This document shows positions 7,827 to 16,417 of a stretch of 64,000 nucleotides of DNA, piece after piece. The DNA lies in contig OY969884.1 in the NCBI GenBank assembly GCA_963704295.1, positions 124,001 through 188,000 of the forward strand. Reading direction: 5' to 3'. Position numbers and translations under genes: made by a program. Under the pieces are notes generated by a model. The model did not search any database. It was given only the letters and a program-made list of their open reading frames with translations, and was not told the origin of the DNA. Origin of the DNA: JACCVL01 sp963704295. GTDB lineage: Bacteria; Actinomycetota; Actinomycetes; Propionibacteriales; Nocardioidaceae. Every line of letters starts with the position of its first letter. Position 1 is the first letter of the stretch.

Positions 7827-9403
7827 GCGCTCGCCTCCAGCAGGTCGATCGCCGGGTTGAGGTATCCGTCCGCCCGGGCGACGACGCCGTCGAGACCGCG
7901 ACCGCCGTCGGCGGGTCGCCGCATCAGGCCGAACGTCCCGTCCGCGATGGCGTCCAGCAGCCCGTTGTCGTGGTCGATGATCGCCTCCAGCAGCTCGATG
8001 CTCTCGGCCAGCACCTGCCGGGCTCGGGTGGCGATGAAGCCGTCCGGCGGCGGGCGGAAGTCCTCGGTCAGGCCGCCGCACGCGTTCAGCACGTAGCGGA
8101 CGTTCTGGAGGGCCAGGTCGCGGTCGGAGAGCCAGGGGGTCACGACTGCTTCGGTCATCATGCCCACCAGCAGGATGCCCTGGCCGGTCAGCACCCCGGC
8201 CAGGTTGAAGAACCCGTCCAGCAGATAGCCGCGGAACACATCCCCGGTCATGTGCCTCGTCGGCGGCATCCACTTCAGCGGCGCAGCCGGGAACAGCTGC
8301 CGGGCCAGCATCGCGTGCGCGAGCTCCAGCCGGAAGCTCTCCGGCACGTCCGGGTCGATCTCGAAGGCGTGTCCGAGCCCGAGCTGCCAGTCGGCGAGAC
8401 CGGCCTCCTTGGCGAACGACTCGTTCAGCAGCTGGCTGACCGTGACCGTGTGCGCCGCCTCCACGGCGTCCGCCGTGGTGAGGTAGTTGTCCTCACCGGT
8501 GTTGATGATGATGCCGGCGCGAGCGTGGACCTGTCGGCTGAATCGCTGGTCCACGAACGTCCGCACCGGGTTGATGTCGCGGAAGAGGATCCCGTACATC
8601 GAGTCGTTGAGCATCATGTCGAGGCGCTGCAGTCCGGCCAGGGCAGCGATCTCGGGCATGCACAGCCCGGAGGCGTAGTTGGTGAGCCGGACGTAACGGC
8701 CGAGCTCGGCGCTGGTCTCGTCGAGCGCGGCGCGCATCAGCCGGAAGTTCTCCTGCGTGGCGTACGTGCCCGCATATCCCTCGCGGGTGGCACCCTCGGG
8801 GACGTAGTCGAGCAGGCTCTGGCCGGTCGAGCGGATCACCGCGATGACGTCGGCGCCCTCGCGGGCGGCCGCCTGGGCCTGCGGGATGTCCTCGTAGATG
8901 TCCCCGGTGGCCACGATCAGGTAGATCCACGGCTGCTGCTGCGGGTCGCCCCACCGGCGGATCAGCCGCTCGCGCTCCCGCTTGCTCGCGTCCAGCCGGC
9001 GCACGCCCGCACCGATCGCCTTGCGCGCCGCGGACCTGGCCCGGACCCGGTCTCGGCCCGCCGGCAGTCGGAACCGGACGGACCCGACCGACGCCTTGCC
9101 GGCCAGCTCGGCCAGGTCTCCCGCCTCGCCGCGGACCAGCGCGTCCCACACCGGCAGCGCCACGCCGTGCTCGATCCCGACGTCGGCCCGGACCGTGTCG
9201 AGCAGCCGGTTCGCCCAGGGCGTGCCCTCGCCGTCGGCGCCGGCGAGCCCGGCCAGCCGAAGCGTCGCCCGCTCCACCGAGACGGTGGTGTGCTCGGTGG
9301 CGAGGCGGACGATCGGCAGCGCGACCTTCTGCGCCAACCGGCGAGCGGCACGGACCGCCGCCGGGTCGAGGTCGAGGGACGGGCGGGGGGCGGTGCTGGA
9401 CAC
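7823..9403 (-). CDS. kamD: Lysine 5,6-aminomutase alpha subunit
   Basis: A 526-residue large subunit of lysine/beta-lysine 5,6-aminomutase, carrying the TIM barrel in which the adenosylcobalamin radical reaction occurs. Recognisable family stretches include WIYLIVATGDIYEDIPQAQA, VIRSTGQSLLDYVPEG, GYAGTYATQENFRLMR, YASGLCMPEIA, LNDSMYGILFRDIN and IIINTGEDNYLTTADA, which makes this a full-length KamD. GTG 9403 has GGAG 6 nt upstream. A TAGAGT -10-like box (complement of 9436-9441) would give a short leader of about 26 nt, so kamD-kamE-kal may have its own promoter besides read-through from the genes upstream. It overlaps kamE by 4 nt. Confidence 0.95.
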   Translation of the reverse strand: MSSTAPRPSLDLDPAAVRAARRLAQKVALPIVRLATEHTTVSVERATLRLAGLAGADGEGTPWANRLLDTVRADVGIEHGVALPVWDALVRGEAGDLAELAGKASVGSVRFRLPAGRDRVRARSAARKAIGAGVRRLDASKRERERLIRRWGDPQQQPWIYLIVATGDIYEDIPQAQAAAREGADVIAVIRSTGQSLLDYVPEGATREGYAGTYATQENFRLMRAALDETSAELGRYVRLTNYASGLCMPEIAALAGLQRLDMMLNDSMYGILFRDINPVRTFVDQRFSRQVHARAGIIINTGEDNYLTTADAVEAAHTVTVSQLLNESFAKEAGLADWQLGLGHAFEIDPDVPESFRLELAHAMLARQLFPAAPLKWMPPTRHMTGDVFRGYLLDGFFNLAGVLTGQGILLVGMMTEAVVTPWLSDRDLALQNVRYVLNACGGLTEDFRPPPDGFIATRARQVLAESIELLEAIIDHDNGLLDAIADGTFGLMRRPADGGRGLDGVVARADGYLNPAIDLLEASA

Positions 9404-9501
9404 GGCGACTCCGGAGGACTTGCTGCGAAACCCGCACTCTAGCGCGGATCATCCAGCCGGCGCGCGCCTGCGGCCGCGATCATCCCGTCGCTGCGGCGGA
9501 G

Positions 9502-11136
9502 TCAGCCGTCCAGGACGTCGAACGCGGTGTGGCCCCGGACCACCGTCCGCAGGCACCGTGGCCGTGCCGCGCCAGGCTGCAGGTCGGGCCACCCGTCCGC
9601 ATCGACCGGGCCGTCCGCGTCGGCGACGTCCCACACCGCCAACGACGCCGGTGCGCCCGGGCTGAGCACGCCGGCCTCGGCCCGGCCGGCGGCCCGCCAG
9701 CCGCCGGCGGTGTGGGCGGCCATGGCGACGGCGGGGTCCAGGCGCGAGGCCGGGTTGTGGTGCCCGACCGCGGCGGCGACACCGGCCCAGGGATCGAAGG
9801 GGGTGACCGGGCAGTCCGAGCCGAGGGCGAGCGGCACGCCCGCGCGGTGCAGCTCCGCCAGCGGGTTCATCGCCAGCGCCCGCTGCGAACCGAGTCGCTC
9901 GGCGTACATGCCCGCTGGACCGCCCCACGCGGCGTCGAAGGCCGGCTGGACGGACGCGGTGACGCCGAGGTCGGCCAGCACCGCGACCGAGGCGGCGTCG
10001 GCGAGCTCCACGTGCTCGAGCCGGTGCCGGGCGGCACGCAGCGCCGGCACCCCGACGATCTCGGCCGCGGCCGCCAGCCCGGCGACCACCTCGGCCACGG
10101 CCGCGTCGCCGATCACGTGGAAGCCGCCCTGCAGCCCGGCTCGGGTGCAGGCGAGGACGTGGTCGCGGACCTCGGTCCGGTGCAGGTAGACGTGCCCGCA
10201 CGCACCGGCGGAGACGGGGTCCATGTCGGCGTACGGGGCGCACATCGCTGCGGTGCGCGACCCGACCGAGCCGTCCGCGCACAGGTCGCCCGCCAGACCG
10301 GCCAGGGCGGTGCCCTCGGGGAGGTCGAGCTCGGCGACCAGCCGGGCGGCGTCGGCCGCCGTCGCCGCGAGCGCGCCGCGGTACCCGATCACCTCGGGCA
10401 GCGCGGGCCGGTCCGGGTCGGCGCCGGTGGCCGCGGCCACCAGGGCCAGCAGCGTCGCAAGGTCGGCGACCGGTGCGATGTGCGGGGCGGACATCTCGTG
10501 CAGGCAGCCGATCCCGCTGGCCGCGGCCGCGGCCAGCGCCACCTCGTGCAGCCGCGTCCGCTCGGCCGGGCTCAGCCCGTCCCTGGTGAGCGCCCGGGCC
10601 CGGTGGTGCGCGTCCCGCTCGACCCGGCCGTCATCTCGCCAACCGGGCAGGGACGCGAGGTCGAGCCGCGTGGCCAGAGCCGTGGAGACCACGGCGGAGT
10701 GCACGTCGACCCGGGCCAGGTAGACCGGGCGGCCGCCGGCTGCCCGGTCCAGCTCGAATCTGGTCGGCGGCCGCTGCTCCGGCCAGTTCCGCTCGTCCCA
10801 GCCGTGTCCGAGCAGCGCCCCGCTCCCCTGCCGGGCCGCCTGCTCGACCCGGTCGAGCAGGTCGCGGACACCGGTGGTGGTCCCGAGGTCGACGCCGGTG
10901 AGAGCCAGCCCGGTCTCCGTCACGTGCGCGTGCGCGTCCACGAACGCGGGGGTCACCAGGGCGCCGTCGAGGTGGACCACGGTGCCGGTCACGGCCACGG
11001 TCTCGGCGTGGCCGGTCGCCGCCGGCTCGGAGCCGACCCACGCGATCGTCCCGTCCACCACCAGCAGCGCCGTGGCACCTGGTCGGTGCGGGGCGTACAC
11101 CCGTCCCCCGCGATACAACGTCGTGGCCACCGGCAC
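9502..11136 (-). CDS. Amidohydrolase family protein (YtcJ-like)
   Basis: A 544-residue cytoplasmic metal-dependent hydrolase of the Amidohydro_3 / YtcJ type. The strand-1 metal motif is VDAHAHVTETG, followed by HGWDERNWP, later HVIGDAAVAEV (GGFHVIGD), HRLEHVELA and a late Asp in LGSDCPVTPFDP; the C-terminal sandwich closes with SLAVWDV...VVRGHTAF. These sites match the binuclear amidohydrolase scheme. GTG 11136 is the most upstream plausible start. It has no clear ribosome binding site, and GTG 11130 is an alternative. It lies inside the lysine-degradation operon, 43 nt after the LD-carboxypeptidase. It may release lysine or a lysine derivative from an amide, but nothing in the sequence fixes the substrate. 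Confidence 0.85.
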   Translation of the reverse strand: MPVATTLYRGGRVYAPHRPGATALLVVDGTIAWVGSEPAATGHAETVAVTGTVVHLDGALVTPAFVDAHAHVTETGLALTGVDLGTTTGVRDLLDRVEQAARQGSGALLGHGWDERNWPEQRPPTRFELDRAAGGRPVYLARVDVHSAVVSTALATRLDLASLPGWRDDGRVERDAHHRARALTRDGLSPAERTRLHEVALAAAAASGIGCLHEMSAPHIAPVADLATLLALVAAATGADPDRPALPEVIGYRGALAATAADAARLVAELDLPEGTALAGLAGDLCADGSVGSRTAAMCAPYADMDPVSAGACGHVYLHRTEVRDHVLACTRAGLQGGFHVIGDAAVAEVVAGLAAAAEIVGVPALRAARHRLEHVELADAASVAVLADLGVTASVQPAFDAAWGGPAGMYAERLGSQRALAMNPLAELHRAGVPLALGSDCPVTPFDPWAGVAAAVGHHNPASRLDPAVAMAAHTAGGWRAAGRAEAGVLSPGAPASLAVWDVADADGPVDADGWPDLQPGAARPRCLRTVVRGHTAFDVLDG

Positions 11137-11179
11137 AGTGTGCGGCCAGCCGGCCACCAGCCGTCGACCAGCCCGGCCA

Positions 11180-12211
11180 TCAGCGGACGGCGGGCTCCTC
11201 GAGGACGAGGTCGGCGCTGCCGGTGTCGACGGTGACCCGGACCCCGATCGGGAACGTCGGCAGCGGGTCGGTATGCCCGCCCTCGAGCCCGGCCAGCACC
11301 GGGTACCCGGTGTGCGCGACGTGGTCCAGGACGAGCGCCGAGAACGCGTCACTCTGTGCCGGTGACCACCGGTACGGCCGGCACAGCGCCAGACCGGCCA
11401 GGTCGTCGAGCAGGCCGGCCAGCCGCAGGTGGGTGAGGTCGGCGTCGGCGTCCTCCAGTTCGTACGGCGGTTCGGGCGTCTCCAACACCAGCACCCGGCC
11501 GGCGTACTCCGGCTGCCAGGGCGTGCCGATCAGGTGCCGTGTGCTCGGCAGGCAGCCGACCAGGAGCGGCCCGGTGCCGACGCCCGGGCGCAGCGAGCGC
11601 CGCGGCAGGGCCGGAGTGCGGCGCAGCGGCTCGCCGGTGCGCTCGGCGCGCTCGTGGTCGCCGTCCTGCACCTCGACGTCGGCGAGCGGCACCGGTCCGG
11701 CCGGCTCTCCTCGGCCGGTGACCCGGGCGAAGTGCTCGGCGACGTAGGGCAGCACGCCGCCGACGGCTCCCCACTGCGGGATCAGCGCCGGGCCGTACAT
11801 GCCCACCAGACCGGTGCGGGCGTGCAGCCCGTGCAGCAGCGAGGTGACGTCGGAGTAGCCGCACAGCACGGTCGGGTGCGTCCGGACGACGTCGAGGTCG
11901 AGATGCGGCAGCACCTGCGCCGCGTGGTTGCCCCCGATGGTGCAGACGATGCCGCGGACCTCCGGGTCGGCGAAGGCGGCGTTCAGGTCGTCCGCGCGCT
12001 GCTGCGCCGAGGCGGCGACCCAGTCGTTCGCGGCCTGCTCGGCGTGCGGCATCACCCGCACGTCGAAGCCGGCGCGGCCGAGCTCGGCCAGACCCCGCCG
12101 GTAGGGAGCCGGCAGCGCGGCCGGTCCGCCCCAGGCGGGCGAGACGACCGCGACGGCGTCTCCGGGGCGCAGCGCGGGTGGGAGCAGCAGAGGTCGGGAC
12201 ACAACGCTCAT
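11180..12211 (-). CDS. LD-carboxypeptidase / MccF-like S66 peptidase
   Basis: A 343-residue cytoplasmic serine peptidase of family S66, whose members cut the LD bond of muropeptides or inactivate microcin C (MccF). The nucleophile is Ser120 in LCGYSDVTSLL, and the nucleophile elbow follows the GIVCTIGGNHAAQVL strand. The Glu/His pair is represented by the VLVLETPEPP region and by His in LEGGHTDPLPTFPIG. Length is as in MccF. There is no signal peptide. ATG 12211 follows kdd by 40 nt on the same strand. Its place between kdd and the amidohydrolase suggests it frees amino acids that enter the lysine pathway; that is inference. Confidence 0.85.
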   Translation of the reverse strand: MSVVSRPLLLPPALRPGDAVAVVSPAWGGPAALPAPYRRGLAELGRAGFDVRVMPHAEQAANDWVAASAQQRADDLNAAFADPEVRGIVCTIGGNHAAQVLPHLDLDVVRTHPTVLCGYSDVTSLLHGLHARTGLVGMYGPALIPQWGAVGGVLPYVAEHFARVTGRGEPAGPVPLADVEVQDGDHERAERTGEPLRRTPALPRRSLRPGVGTGPLLVGCLPSTRHLIGTPWQPEYAGRVLVLETPEPPYELEDADADLTHLRLAGLLDDLAGLALCRPYRWSPAQSDAFSALVLDHVAHTGYPVLAGLEGGHTDPLPTFPIGVRVTVDTGSADLVLEEPAVR

Positions 12212-12251
12212 GCAAGCACGCCGGATGGCGCGGGCGTGGCCCGCGCGGCGA

Positions 12252-13322
12252 TCAGAGCCGGCCGCGGAACAGCCGGTCCACGCCCGGGCTGCGGCGCAGC
12301 AGGTCGAGCGCGAGATCGGCGTGCCCCGGGGTGTAGCCGTTCCCGACCAGCATCGTGACGTCGGCGGCCAGTCCCTCGGCGCCCAGTGCCGCGGCGCTGA
12401 ACGACGTCGCCATGGAGAAGAACACCACCGTGCCACCACCGGCGGTGGCCAGGATCGCCCCGTGCTCGCACCCGGGGACGTCGACGCAGACGACCGTGAC
12501 GTCCGCCGGGCCGCCGGCAGCGGCCACCGCCCGTGACAGTGCGACCGGATCGCGGGCATCGGCCACGACGACCTCGTCGGCGAGCCCGGCGGTGCGGAGC
12601 TGGTCTGCCTCCCGCTCGACCGGCACCACCCCGATCACCCGGCTGGCACCGGCGGCGGCGGCCGCGGCGCACGACAGCGACCCGCTCTTGCCCGCGGCGC
12701 CGATGACGCAGACGGACGGCCCCGTGGCGGAGCCACGATCCCGGTCCAGGTAGGACCCGACGACGCGCTCGGTGAGAGCGGGTGCGCCGCAGACGTCCAG
12801 CACGGCCAGCGACAGCTCGACCGGCAGGTCGTCGGGGAGCCTCGCCGCGATGCTGCGGCCGAAGAGCACGGCGTAGCCGTCGCACGGGACCTGCTCGCTG
12901 TGCCCGTCCCAGTCCGTCAGACCGTCCTCGATCACCAGCGGGGTCAGCGACAGCGAGACCAGCGTGGCGATCCGGTCACCGACCACCAGGCCCAGCGGCG
13001 AGTCCGGCCCGACCTCCTCGACGACCCCGACCAGCATCCCGCCCGACCCGGTGACCGGGTTCTGCATCTTGCCCCGATGGGCCACGATGTCGAGCACGGC
13101 GGCGCGGACTGCGGCGCCGTCGACCCCGGTCGGCCCGGTGTGCGCCTGCTCGAGCTGCCGGAACGACGCGGCGTCGAGGTTCAGCCGCCGCACCCGGACC
13201 CGCACCTCGTCCGGCCACAGGTCGCGTCGGGTGTCCAGCCGGTCCGCTGCCTGAGGCAGCACGCCGGTCGGGCTGAGCACCCGGTGCAGCCCGGTCGGGT
13301 CTCCGGGAGGAGAGTCGGTCAC
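12252..13322 (-). CDS. kdd: L-erythro-3,5-diaminohexanoate dehydrogenase
   Basis: A 356-residue NAD(P)-dependent dehydrogenase that oxidatively deaminates 3,5-diaminohexanoate, the product of KamDE, to 5-amino-3-oxohexanoate. It is a medium-chain-like protein with the Kdd-typical N-terminus (GLHRVLSPTGVLPQAADRLD), KMQNPVTGSGGMLVGVV, and a Rossmann stretch VCVIGAAGKSG. It also has PADVTVVCVDVPGCEHGAI and VVFFSMATSFSAAALGAEG. Length matches Kdd. GTG 13322 faces kamA across 88 nt, so the two form a divergent pair. No Shine-Dalgarno sequence is seen before the GTG, so a leaderless start is possible. Confidence 0.93.
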   Translation of the reverse strand: MTDSPPGDPTGLHRVLSPTGVLPQAADRLDTRRDLWPDEVRVRVRRLNLDAASFRQLEQAHTGPTGVDGAAVRAAVLDIVAHRGKMQNPVTGSGGMLVGVVEEVGPDSPLGLVVGDRIATLVSLSLTPLVIEDGLTDWDGHSEQVPCDGYAVLFGRSIAARLPDDLPVELSLAVLDVCGAPALTERVVGSYLDRDRGSATGPSVCVIGAAGKSGSLSCAAAAAAGASRVIGVVPVEREADQLRTAGLADEVVVADARDPVALSRAVAAAGGPADVTVVCVDVPGCEHGAILATAGGGTVVFFSMATSFSAAALGAEGLAADVTMLVGNGYTPGHADLALDLLRRSPGVDRLFRGRL

Positions 13323-13375
13323 CGGACAGACTCGCTTCTGGTGAGCAACACGCGGGACATCCTCCGGCAGTCAGA

Positions 13376-13404
13376 TGGACTGGCACCAAGTTTGTCCGTA
13401 CGGT
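13376..13404 (+). promoter_or_regulatory. Candidate leaderless promoter of kamA
   Basis: TGGACT (13376-13381), a 17-nt spacer and TACGGT (13399-13404) stand exactly 6 nt before the kamA ATG. No Shine-Dalgarno sequence precedes that ATG. The arrangement fits a sigma-70-type promoter starting transcription at the A of ATG. Confidence 0.5.
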
Positions 13405-13410
13405 AGCAAC

Positions 13411-14838
13411 ATGACGACTGAGCAGCCGTTCGTGTACCGCGGCCGGGAGATCACCGAGCCCGACTGGACCCGGTTCCCCGGCTGGCGCGATGTCACCACG
13501 CAGGAGTGGGAGTCGGCGCAGTGGCAGCGGGCGCACTGCGTCAAGAACACCAAGCAGCTGCGCGACGTCCTCGGTGCCGGCGTGGACGAGCGCTTCGTCG
13601 CCGACCTCGAGCGCGACCAGGCCGAGCGGGCGACGATGTCCATGCTGCTGCCGCCGCAGATGCTGAACACCATGATCCCGACCCTGGCTCCGACCGACCC
13701 CGGTGCCACCGAGGCGCTGTTCGCCGACCCGGTCCGGCGCTACATGCTGCCGGTGTTCTCCGACCGGCGGACCGACTGGCCGAGCCACCCGTACGCCACC
13801 CGCGACTCGCTGCACGAGCACGACATGTGGGTGGCCGAGGGGTTGACCCACCGCTACCCCACCAAGGTCCTGGCCGAGCTGCTGCCGACCTGCCCGCAGT
13901 ACTGCGGGCACTGCACCCGGATGGACCTGGTCGGCAACTCCACGCCGCAGGTGACCAAGCTCAAGTTCGGCGCCAAGCCGGTGGACCGCTACGACGCGAT
14001 GATCGACTACTTGCGCCGCTCCCCCGGGGTGCGCGACGTCGTCGTCTCCGGCGGTGACGTGGCGAACATGCCGTTCAAGAACCTCGAGAGCTTCATCGCC
14101 CGGCTGCTCGAGATCGAGAACATCCGCGACATCCGGCTGGCCACCAAGGCCTTGATGGGACTGCCCCAGCACTGGCTGCAGGACGACGTCCGGGCCGGCA
14201 TGGAGCGGCTCGCCACGACCGCCCGGACCCGCGGCGTCCAGATCGCCATCCACACCCACGTCAACCACGCCAACTCGATCACGCCGCTGGTGGCGAAGGC
14301 GACCCGGGCGATGCTGGACACCGGCATCCGGGACGTCCGCAACCAGGGCGTCCTGATGGAGGGGGTCAACGCCGACCCGCACTCGCTGCTGGACCTCTGC
14401 TTCGCGCTCACCGACGGCGCGGAGATCCTGCCGTACTACTTCTACATGTGCGACATGATCCCGTTCAGCGAGCACTGGCGGGTGTCCGTGGCCAAGGCGC
14501 AGCACCTGCAGCACGCGATCATGGGCTACCTGCCCGGCTTCGCCACGCCGCGGATCGTCTGTGACGTGCCGTTCGTCGGCAAGCGCTGGGTGCACCAGCT
14601 CGGCGAGTACGACCGCGACCACGGCATCTCGTACTGGACGAAGAACTACCGCACCTCGATCGAGCGGGACGACCCCGAGGCGCTGACCCGGACCTACGCC
14701 TACTACGACCCGATCCACACCCTGCCGCAGGCCGGCCAGGACTGGTGGCGCGACCATGCGGGCGACGACCTGTCGGCCGCCGAGCAGGCGGCCCGGATCA
14801 GCCGCGAGGCCGCCGTGGCGCAGGCCGTCGACGCCTGA
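13411..14838 (+). CDS. kamA: Lysine 2,3-aminomutase (radical SAM)
   Basis: A 475-residue KamA-family radical SAM enzyme that converts L-lysine to beta-lysine using a 4Fe-4S cluster, S-adenosylmethionine and PLP. The cluster motif CX3CX2C is C161-PQY-C165-GH-C168. A Lys at residue 391 (VPFVGKRW) lies where the PLP-binding lysine of KamA is expected. VVVSGGDVANM and IAIHTHVNH are typical barrel strands. ATG 13411 was preferred to an in-frame ATG at 13375 because the leaderless-type promoter ends 6 nt before it. It is the first step of the lysine pathway whose later enzymes are encoded divergently. A role in EF-P modification is less likely given those neighbours. Confidence 0.92.
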   Translation: MTTEQPFVYRGREITEPDWTRFPGWRDVTTQEWESAQWQRAHCVKNTKQLRDVLGAGVDERFVADLERDQAERATMSMLLPPQMLNTMIPTLAPTDPGATEALFADPVRRYMLPVFSDRRTDWPSHPYATRDSLHEHDMWVAEGLTHRYPTKVLAELLPTCPQYCGHCTRMDLVGNSTPQVTKLKFGAKPVDRYDAMIDYLRRSPGVRDVVVSGGDVANMPFKNLESFIARLLEIENIRDIRLATKALMGLPQHWLQDDVRAGMERLATTARTRGVQIAIHTHVNHANSITPLVAKATRAMLDTGIRDVRNQGVLMEGVNADPHSLLDLCFALTDGAEILPYYFYMCDMIPFSEHWRVSVAKAQHLQHAIMGYLPGFATPRIVCDVPFVGKRWVHQLGEYDRDHGISYWTKNYRTSIERDDPEALTRTYAYYDPIHTLPQAGQDWWRDHAGDDLSAAEQAARISREAAVAQAVDA

Positions 14839-14986
14839 CCCCGCGGACTCCGGGCGACCGGCCGGTGACCGTGGGTCAAAGTTCGGCGGATCGGCCGGGC
14901 TATTCTCCGGTTCTCGGGAGTTCTGCGGATACGCCGCCTACATTCGGGGCACAAGCCAGACACTTCGGTCACCCAGGGGAACTCGC

Positions 14987-16327
14987 ATGATCTCTCGCCA
15001 CCGCGTCGCGCCGGCCCTCGCCGTCGCTGTCGCCACCTCCCTGTTCGCCGGTGCCGCCGGCTGGCAGGTCTCCGCCTCCGAGGTCGTGCACCCTGACGTG
15101 GTGAGCGAGGACCCGGCCAACCAGACCCCTCGGCTGATCTCGGACGAGCAGGTGCTGCGGCCGTACGCGAACGCGATCGGCAAGCTGGGCGACACGATGT
15201 ACGCCGGCGGGCTCTTCGGCACGGTCTACGACGCCCAGGCGAAGACCAACGTCGACGTCAACAACTTCGTCGTCTTCGACGCCGGCACCGGCGCGGTGGC
15301 GACCAACTCGCCCAGCATCGACGACGAGGTGTGGGCGGTCGAGACCTACGGCGACTCGGTCTACGTCGGCGGCGAGTTCGGCACCGTGGACGGGGTCAGT
15401 CGGCCGCGGTTGGTCAAGCTGAACGCCGACGGCAGCGTCGACCAGGCCTTCGACGCGAGGCTCCGCAACGGCCGGGTGATGGACCTGCACATGTACAAGG
15501 GCCCGGCCGGTCCGATGCTGTTCGTCGCCGGCAGCTCCGGCAAGACGCTGATGGCGCTGAACCCAACGACCGGCGCCGACACCGGCTACCTCGACCTCGG
15601 CATCGCCGACAAGATCCCGAACGCGTTCGGCGGGCTGAGCGTCAACAACTTCGCCATCAGCCCGGACGGCACCAAGCTGGTGGCGGTCGGCAACTTCACC
15701 ACCGTCGCCGGACAGCCCCGCTCCCGCGCCTTCATGGCCGACCTGCCGGCGGTGCCGACGGAGCGGGCCACGCTGTCGGACTGGTACTACCCGCCGTTCG
15801 AGGAGACCTGCCGCCTCACCACGGCGCGCCGGCTGGCCTATCTGACCGACGTCGACTTCGCCCCCACGGGGGACTACTTCGTGTTCGGAGCGACCGGCCA
15901 CATCCCTGCGGTGGGTGACCTCTACAAGACGGTGTGCGACGCCGCGGCCCGGTTCGACACCCCGGTCACCCCGGAGCAGATGCGCCCGGAGCAGCCGGTC
16001 TGGATCCAGTACACCGGCGGGGACACCATCTGGTCGGTGGTCGCCACCGGGCGCGCGGTCTACGTGCAGGGCCACTTCCAGTACCTGAACAACCCGCGGG
16101 TGGAGGGTGGCGGGGACGCCAACCCCCTGCCGGGCGCCCTGCAGCGGCTCGGCATCGGCGCCCTCGACCCGGGCACCGGCGCGGTGTTGGACTGGAACCC
16201 CGGCAAGCCGGCCCAGAAGGGCGGCAAGCAGCTGCTGTCCACCCCGGACGGGTTGTGGGTGGCATCGGACAGCCGGCGGTTCAAGGGCGAACCGCGCAGC
16301 GGGATCGCGTTCGCCCCGCTGCTCTAG
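14987..16327 (+). CDS. Secreted beta-propeller-like (delta-60 repeat) protein, copy 1
   Basis: A 446-residue exported protein of unknown function. It has an Arg/His-containing N-terminus, a hydrophobic core (ALAVAVATSLFAGAAG) and a likely cleavage site near VSASE. The mature part contains blade-like repeats of the delta-60 type: YAGGLFGTVYD, VYVGGEFGTVDGVSRPRLVK, LNADGSVDQAFDARL, AVGNFTTVAGQPRSRAFM and VYVQGHFQYL. ATG 14987 follows AGGGGAACTCGC. The next gene downstream encodes a close paralogue 90 nt away. Both end in the same RRF.GEPR.GIAFAPL sequence. No catalytic residues or anchors are seen; binding or surface roles are guesses. Confidence 0.8.
   Translation: MISRHRVAPALAVAVATSLFAGAAGWQVSASEVVHPDVVSEDPANQTPRLISDEQVLRPYANAIGKLGDTMYAGGLFGTVYDAQAKTNVDVNNFVVFDAGTGAVATNSPSIDDEVWAVETYGDSVYVGGEFGTVDGVSRPRLVKLNADGSVDQAFDARLRNGRVMDLHMYKGPAGPMLFVAGSSGKTLMALNPTTGADTGYLDLGIADKIPNAFGGLSVNNFAISPDGTKLVAVGNFTTVAGQPRSRAFMADLPAVPTERATLSDWYYPPFEETCRLTTARRLAYLTDVDFAPTGDYFVFGATGHIPAVGDLYKTVCDAAARFDTPVTPEQMRPEQPVWIQYTGGDTIWSVVATGRAVYVQGHFQYLNNPRVEGGGDANPLPGALQRLGIGALDPGTGAVLDWNPGKPAQKGGKQLLSTPDGLWVASDSRRFKGEPRSGIAFAPLL
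15575..15711 (+). repeat. Perfect 137-nt repeat shared with 17006-17142
   Basis: Nucleotides 15575-15711 are identical, base for base, to 17006-17142 in the downstream paralogue, including all synonymous positions, while flanking sequence has diverged. A second identical block of about 52 nt precedes it (ending in GATGCTG near 15520 and 16950). This looks like a gene-conversion tract. Confidence 0.9.
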
Positions 16328-16417
16328 GGCGGGAGAAAGGCACCCGCTCGACTGGTCGGCGGGCTAGGGTCGGATCACGAGCTCCGCCCCCGCCGCCACC
16401 GCCGTCGAGAGGTCGCC

